Source: Aporrectodea caliginosa | Lineage: Eukaryota; Annelida; Clitellata; Crassiclitellata; Lumbricidae | Direction of reading: 5' to 3' | Length of the DNA stretch: 64,000 nt | Assembly (NCBI GenBank): GCA_020284085.1 | Contig: JACEVL010000521.1 | Span: 150,001-214,000, forward strand | Part shown: one piece after another, positions 43,311-64,000 of the stretch | Numbering within the stretch: position 1 is the stretch's first letter | Layout: the number at the start of each line of letters is the position of its first letter | Position numbers and translations under genes: made by a program | Notes under the pieces: generated by a model | The model's input: the letters and a program-made list of their open reading frames with translations, nothing else | Databases searched by the model: none | Told to the model about the DNA's origin: nothing

Positions 43311-45746
43311 TCAGCGAGCACCAAATAAGTTTTTCCTTATCTCCGAGGCGGAGACAAATTTCGACAACACCTCATTCAAGTCAATGTTATCCAAGAACTC
43401 TTGGTGAACATGTGAAATTGCCACATGATTCAAGCGCTGTTGAGACATAGTCGAGCGCAACCATGTCTTCAGTCGTCGGAGTGCGGAAAAACTGCGTTCG
43501 GAAGAAGCTGCTGAGACAGGAATGACCAGTAGCAGTCGCACTAAACTTTCCACAGTTCCGAACAAGCGTCGCGTTTCCGGTGTCATCTCTCTTAGAACTT
43601 TAACAGCATCTTGAAGGGAAGCCAGTGGATGGTAATGGCGTTTGAACATGCGGAGTTCATTTTCCAAATCAGTTCCAGCACTACCGGAGAGCTCCGGATA
43701 GTTGTGGCAGATTTGAGAGACCTCTCCAGTTAAAAGAGTTTTCTCCAGTGCAGAGACGTTGCCAGTCGATTTCTCAGACACTCGCTCCTTCAATTGCATC
43801 AGAGTTGTGTCAAGGATCTCGTAGTAGACCTGCTGGTAAAATTCTTCAACACTCTGGAATCTATGATCTGATGCAGGTCCAGAGAATCTCTTTGGGGTGC
43901 GTTGTTGTCTTGGCAATGTAAGTGACATCCCAGACTGCTCCATTTGGGCCTTCACTTGGCTCAGGAGCTGGTGGAAGACTTCAGGCGAGCGATCTAGTTC
44001 CAGGTCATGAATTGCTAACTCAGTGGCTTCCTTTATTCCACACACAGTTGCGCTCGTCGCTTGAGAAGCTGCATTCAGAGCTTCCAGCTTCTCGCACACT
44101 AGCAGAGCAATGTTTATGCCCAACAGCATGTCGCCTTTGCTCATTCTTGTGCACAAGGCAGAGGCTGCAGTGGACTTGTCGCTGCTGAGCCTGCTGTCGT
44201 TGCTGAAGTCTTCTAGCATCGTAAGTATCTCTCCGTAGTGACTTTTGAATGTTCGTAAACTGCGTGCTTTAACAAGCCATCGTGTAGGGCAAAGTGGGCG
44301 AATTGTGAAGGAATCTCCATGCGCAGCTGATGCTTCCTTAAAGAGAGCTTTCATTTTCGGGGAATTGGAGATGAATACTCCGACCTCGTGAGTGAGAGAC
44401 ACCGCATCTCGAGTTAGTCTATGCGCCTCGAGAGCAGACATTGCCACTAAATTGAGACTGTGGCTTATACAGTGCACATATGGCGCAAGAGGCTGTCGTT
44501 CCACTATGAAAGCTTGTGCACCGCGATAGGCTCCAGACATGTTCGCAGCCCCATCGTACGTCTGGCCACGGAGATTGCCGAGAGACAAATTGCAGCGAAG
44601 TAGCACATCCGTCAACAATGATGCAATTGCTTTTCCACTTGTGTCACCAGAAGAATTATATAAGCCGAGAAAGGATTCACGTGCTTGCAGTGATTCATCA
44701 ATCCATCTGACGCAGATGGATTCTTGCTCTTGTCCTGAGCAGTCACTGGTTCCGTCACAAATAACAGCGTAAGCGCCTTTGCGGATGTTGGAGAGAATTG
44801 ATTCCAGCACCAATCGGTACATTATCTCCAGAATTTCGTTCTGAGATTGAGGTGAAATAAATTTTGTGACGCTTCCTCGATCTAGCCACTTCTTTAGTGG
44901 CGCATCGTCGTTGGCTTTAAGCAACAGCAGCTGCTCGAAATTTCCATGGCAGGTTCCATCGGTAGACGTCACACCCCGTAAAGCTAAACCTTGCCTTGCC
45001 AGAAAGCGCAAACAGGCAATGACTCCAAGCAGTCCTAGGCGATTTTCACGTTGTTCTAGGTCTTTGGCCGAGGAGAGTTGAGCTTCGATTGGCCGTGCTT
45101 TTGCTTGAACGTGCATAGATAAGGCGTGGTGATGAGCTCTCGATTGCTTATGCTTCTCAAATTTGAAGCTACCTCGCTTCCAATCTGCACACCCGTCAAC
45201 AATAAAGGCATCTTCTGCACACTTCTCATGAGCCTTGCCATGAACACGGTAAAATAAAACACAATAGAAGCACAGGAAAGCTCTCTTATCTTCGGAGTAA
45301 TGGAGCCAGGGATACAGTTGATACCACTTATCTTGGAATGCCTGAGACACCGTTTTATTGCCTTTAATCCGACAGCATTTTGGTAGTTGGGACACTGGTG
45401 GGTGATGTGGCTTCTGGGGAGTTTCAAAATCTATAGGCACCTGTTGAGGATCAATGTTGTTCTCCAGGTCAATGCTGATGGAATCAATAGGGGCGGCGCA
45501 TTCACGAATGCCTGCAGAAAGATGCAGAGATGTTGTAATATGTGGATCTTCGTCAGAGGTGGTATTTAAAGACGAAGCTGTTGGCAGCGCAACGGTAAGC
45601 CTAATTGGTGGAACAATGGTTACCTCAGGGGAAGAAGGAATGTCCACAGGAACATTCCTGCTGGGTGTTGCCCGTGAAGTCGTGGTAGTCGAAGTAAAGT
45701 ATTGGAGCATATGAAACTTTGGCTTCTTAGCGGAAGGCTGCGTCAT
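43311..45746 (-). CDS. Intact hAT-family transposase (ZMYM1-like)
   Basis: An uninterrupted 811-residue frame, ATG at 45746, TGA at 43313-43311. Residues about 137-208 form a TTF-type zinc finger (FLCFYCVLF, CADWKRGSFKFEKHKQSRAH). Residues about 225-440 match the DUF4371 region, with ICDGTSD (Asp 331) and YDGAANMSG (Asp 398) as likely catalytic acidic positions, then HCISHSLNLV. The C-terminal hAT dimerisation domain has PVSAASSERSFSALRRLKTW. The N-terminus is low-complexity Ser/Thr/Pro. CAGGGCCGTAAATC near 43106 may be one terminus; I did not find its partner, so the element's limits are open. It is single-exon and could be active or domesticated. Confidence 0.9.
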   Translation of the reverse strand: MTQPSAKKPKFHMLQYFTSTTTTSRATPSRNVPVDIPSSPEVTIVPPIRLTVALPTASSLNTTSDEDPHITTSLHLSAGIRECAAPIDSISIDLENNIDPQQVPIDFETPQKPHHPPVSQLPKCCRIKGNKTVSQAFQDKWYQLYPWLHYSEDKRAFLCFYCVLFYRVHGKAHEKCAEDAFIVDGCADWKRGSFKFEKHKQSRAHHHALSMHVQAKARPIEAQLSSAKDLEQRENRLGLLGVIACLRFLARQGLALRGVTSTDGTCHGNFEQLLLLKANDDAPLKKWLDRGSVTKFISPQSQNEILEIMYRLVLESILSNIRKGAYAVICDGTSDCSGQEQESICVRWIDESLQARESFLGLYNSSGDTSGKAIASLLTDVLLRCNLSLGNLRGQTYDGAANMSGAYRGAQAFIVERQPLAPYVHCISHSLNLVAMSALEAHRLTRDAVSLTHEVGVFISNSPKMKALFKEASAAHGDSFTIRPLCPTRWLVKARSLRTFKSHYGEILTMLEDFSNDSRLSSDKSTAASALCTRMSKGDMLLGINIALLVCEKLEALNAASQATSATVCGIKEATELAIHDLELDRSPEVFHQLLSQVKAQMEQSGMSLTLPRQQRTPKRFSGPASDHRFQSVEEFYQQVYYEILDTTLMQLKERVSEKSTGNVSALEKTLLTGEVSQICHNYPELSGSAGTDLENELRMFKRHYHPLASLQDAVKVLREMTPETRRLFGTVESLVRLLLVIPVSAASSERSFSALRRLKTWLRSTMSQQRLNHVAISHVHQEFLDNIDLNEVLSKFVSASEIRKNLFGAR

Positions 45747-46079
45747 GCTTCATCCAGTAATAAGCGTCACTGATGAGCTCTTATGAGGATTGTCAAGACT
45801 ATAGTCTAAATTGTTAAAGAAACGTAATACATTTTTACAACAATTTAGGTTATTTGGGACAAACTAGTCTGCTGCTAGGACATCTCACTCAATACTATTC
45901 TAATCTTATGTCCTGCAAATCTTTATTCTTTAAAGACATATTTATATCACCTGCACCCAAAATTGTAACGTTTTAATGGTAGTCATGCAAAAGATAAGAA
46001 CGCGCCTATGTACAAAAGAACCAACTATTGAGCCGAATGATAAACTTAAGTCTGATTGTGCGCAGTATACACTATACAG

Positions 46080-46258
46080 GTCTCCCTCTGTCTCTGCCTC
46101 GCCGCTGCCTCTGCCCTGCTCTCTGCCTCTGCCTCTGCCTCTGCCCTGCCTCTGCCTCTGCCTCTGCCTCTGTCTGTCTCTCACACACACACGGACGCAC
46201 ACACACGCTCTCTGTCTGTTTGTCTTGTCTGTCTGTCTGTCTGTCTGTCTCTCTCCAA
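46080..46258. repeat. (CTGCCT)n, (AC)n and (TCTG)n microsatellite tract
   Basis: Successive pyrimidine-rich simple repeats. Frames through it on both strands are artefacts. Confidence 0.95.
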
Positions 46259-46436
46259 TGGCCCGTAAAATGTTTAAAAGTTGTGTCAGCCAACCTCAAC
46301 CAAGTATACAGACCGAAGGCGGATAAAATTATATATTAATTCCGATATAATGTAGAACAATATTTTTGTCATTTTGTACCACCACTGGTGGATCTTGATC
46401 CCCTGCCTATCGATGTTGTTTATGTATTTTATTTTG

Positions 46437-46535
46437 ACTGAGCGCCTGTGAATAAGCTGGTTCGCTTTTGTGCTATTGGCACTGAAGAAATCTCGAGATT
46501 GCGACTGGGATTGAGATCACAAGTACAAACTGCGA
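46437..46535 (+). repeat. Dispersed repeat fragment (GAATAAGCTGG type)
   Basis: GAGCGCCTGTGAATAAGCTGG followed by a GATTGCGACTGGGATT-like tail, the same type as the end of 41098-41395. Confidence 0.5.
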
Positions 46536-47244
46536 CCAATACGAATTTCTTTGTGGAAGAAAATAAAATTTACACCTATAATGCTGTTTGTCAAATTTTC
46601 TTATGCACAGATTTAGGCTTTGGGCCTATGGCTAGTTGCTTATAAATGTGAAATGCAGTCTCAACAGTTAAAATAGTGTGCACTTTCACCGTTTAGTTGT
46701 ACTTACCAGCACACCTTCCAGCTGATGAATTGGAAAAAATCGACAGTTCAAATGATTTCAAGCAAGCGTACTTTCCTACGCTTCTATTAGTTGTAATAGA
46801 CATCCGCGTTCATTGGGTTGTTATTTGGACCCATAGGCTATCCACCAGTTGGCAGTTGCCTACCAATGGCACACTGTTGGCCCACTGATAAATGGTAAAC
46901 TCCTATCCTTATAGTGACCTTTAACCATAGGCGTAATTTTTTAGGGGTATAGCCTACGAAGGGAAGAAAATTTAGGGTCTGGGACAGATCGAGGTCCTGA
47001 GAGCCGTCGTAAACCCCGACCCCGCAGGGTCTGGAACGGATCCCACAATTCACAAGTCAAAGCATTTTGAGGCATTTAGTATGAAATTGAGCAGCTTTAG
47101 ACTACATGTTCGTGACACTTTTTCTAACCATGGGTCCAATCGGCCCCTTCCTGGGTGAGAGTTTAAGGTTATGAGAAAGCATGCAAGGGACGATGACGCG
47201 TAACCCTTATAATGTCTAACTCATTCACAGCATTTAGATGGGCT

Positions 47245-47416
47245 CAGTGGGGGCGCCAGGATTTGAGGTTTGGGGGCTAAAGCTCAAAAATTAGTCCGGA
47301 TGACCTTTTTTTGCTTTTAGGGCCTACAGCTCGTTTAAAACCTCCTCGCTGTGATTTTAGGGGGCTGAGCCGCATTTAGGGGGGTTAATCACCCCTAGCC
47401 CCTGGCGCCGCCACTG
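47245..47416. mobile_element. Short hAT-like MITE, 172 bp
   Basis: CAGTGGGGGCGCCAGG on the left and CAGTGGCGGCGCCAGG (inverse) on the right differ at one position. GATGGGCT and GGGGGGCT at the borders may be a decayed target duplication. Confidence 0.7.
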
Positions 47417-48900
47417 GGGGGCTAGGACCAATATGGGCTCGATAAAGACTCCCATACGGGAATATGGGTCCTGTATGGGCTCCATGTTGACATGCTGACA
47501 TGGATGGAGTGTGTGAGGCTCCGTAAACGATAGGGCTAGGCCTACCCAAGATATAATTATAAATTTATAAGATTTGACTGTCCTGATCAGTTCAATTATG
47601 TAGGCCTATGTCACTGTGTGTATTACATATTATGTCCGTAGGCCTACACCAAAATGCAGATAGCAATTGGTCAGTTAAAGAATATTTTTTTTATCTTATC
47701 TTAAGATCTCCATTGGCCCGGTTATAATCGTAAATCGTAATCGTAAACTTGAGATTTATAGAGCGCCCACAAAAGCGAAGTCGCGGGAACCAACTTATTC
47801 ACTTCAGGCGCTGCTAAAGATTAGGCTACAGTTTTAAGTAGAAAGACATGACATTAAACACAGTTATAACTATTATTGATTATATATATAGCGTAGGCCT
47901 ATACGCCCCATGCGGCTCTGTGCGTGAGATACCGGTTCGCATAGGCCTACAGATGGTGGATTAGAGTTCAGAGATTTGAATCTTGGGTAGCACGGCGGTC
48001 CGTACGCGCTGGGACCTTAAGGGGCGTAGCACGTGCCATTCAAAACCAATGAATTCATTGAAAAATGAGCGTGGTCGAGGCCGTTATACGGTCACTAAAG
48101 AAAAGTTCAGGCCTAAATTTAGGCTCCACATCCAGACAGACGACCTCGAATACGATTACGAACGTTATACCGGAACCAGTCCAACCACAGCATTCGTAGC
48201 TCGTGTCGTAATCGTAACGTACGTAGGCCTAACCGTAATCACAGCCTATATCCGGTTCTCTCTTCCCCTTCCACGTTCCATTGGAGTCATTAATGTGCCT
48301 CAACCTATTCTAGCGACTCATCGCTTCGGCGAAATAGGTTATAATTTAGTACAGCCAAGGCGCCAGTAGCCTAGTATATTACGGCTGAACTGTAAAAGTT
48401 CGGCCCACGAGCCTGTCTAGTTAATATGTCGAGGCCGCCTCTCGTTAGTTCGTAGGCCAGGCGCGAGTTACAAGAATAGCCAACAGCGTTAAAATGTCCG
48501 TGGCCCACGATTTTAATCACGGACTATGGGCGTTTTCAGTAAACAAATTTCTTCCATCAAACTAAACAGTGTAGGCCTACACGTACGGTAGGCTAGCGTG
48601 CACACTATGCTCGATATTCTAATTTATTAATGATGAATGACCTCGTAACCTCGCGAGGTCAATGAGTCCGAGCGCATAATACCGTAGTGTTAGAAGGGCT
48701 TCCCACACGCCGGCGCCTCTCGGAAAGGATCTACTAAAATGCGCCCGGTTGGGGAAATCGCCACAGAAAGCGATCAAACTCGTCACCTGAAGATCGATGA
48801 TCGTCGTTAATAAGTTATTCCGTACGTGATTGTGGATTTAATTGAATAATTTGAGGCAAATCGATCGAGACAATACAAGAGACAGGTTCGCTTTTCGGCT

Positions 48901-48912
48901 TGCGCATGCGCA
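48901..48912. promoter_or_regulatory. NRF1-type palindromic site before the ZSWIM-like gene
   Basis: TGCGCATGCGCA, the full NRF1 consensus, lies 16 bases before the ATG at 48928 in CpG-rich sequence with no TATA box. This is typical of a housekeeping or developmental CpG promoter and probably marks the transcription start region. Confidence 0.6.
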
Positions 48913-48927
48913 GTGGATACAGTAACA

Positions 48928-64000
<15,073 letters not shown>

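Overview
The window looks like nuclear DNA of a marine invertebrate, most likely a non-chordate deuterostome such as an echinoderm or hemichordate. It has spliced genes with GT/AG introns, tRNA-derived SINEs, many LINE and hAT copies, long triplet microsatellites and a very frequent short palindrome (GTAGGCCTAC and variants). The clade is inferred from general character and from a CR1/STR-like LINE with a 2A-like motif. There is no ribosomal or mitochondrial marker to prove it.

Region 1 (about 0.2 to 35 kb) is a cluster of four related genes for small secreted proteins of the cystatin type. Gene A is on the minus strand (247-3224). Genes B (14599-18853), C (21592-26627) and D (from 34019) are on the plus strand. 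A, B and C could be assembled by hand as three-exon genes with both introns in phase 0, giving 159, 141 and 138 residues. Intron 1 falls just before the QxVxG inhibitory loop, which is where I recall it in vertebrate type-2 cystatins. Only A keeps a good loop (QLVNG). D has the signal peptide and promoter of C, but its first exon is filled by eleven perfect-length 48-bp repeats that appear to derive from C's own exon 1. The introns and spacers hold MITEs, SINEs, LINE 3' ends, a nested hAT and a degenerate copy of a repetitive gene family.

Region 2 (about 28 to 47.5 kb) is mostly mobile DNA. It holds a roughly 4-kb interval bounded by arrays of GAACAC/AACGCG-type motifs, an RT-bearing LINE broken by a hAT insertion, a retroelement 5' fragment with its own TATA box, the 5' end of a CR1/STR-like LINE with a 2A-like motif and an endonuclease domain, a 373-bp hAT deletion derivative with a perfect target duplication, and one intact 811-residue hAT (ZMYM1-like) transposase reading frame.

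Region 3 (48.9 kb to the right edge) is the 5' part of a ZSWIM4/5/6-type gene. Four exons were found (48928-49303, 57771-57861, 62832-62959, 63539-63679). They join in frame and encode the conserved N-terminal region and a SWIM zinc finger. A palindromic NRF1-type site lies just before the ATG. The introns are full of SINEs, LINE tails and minisatellites. The gene runs off the window.

Exons were called by reading splice signals and family patterns by eye. No alignment or database search was possible.
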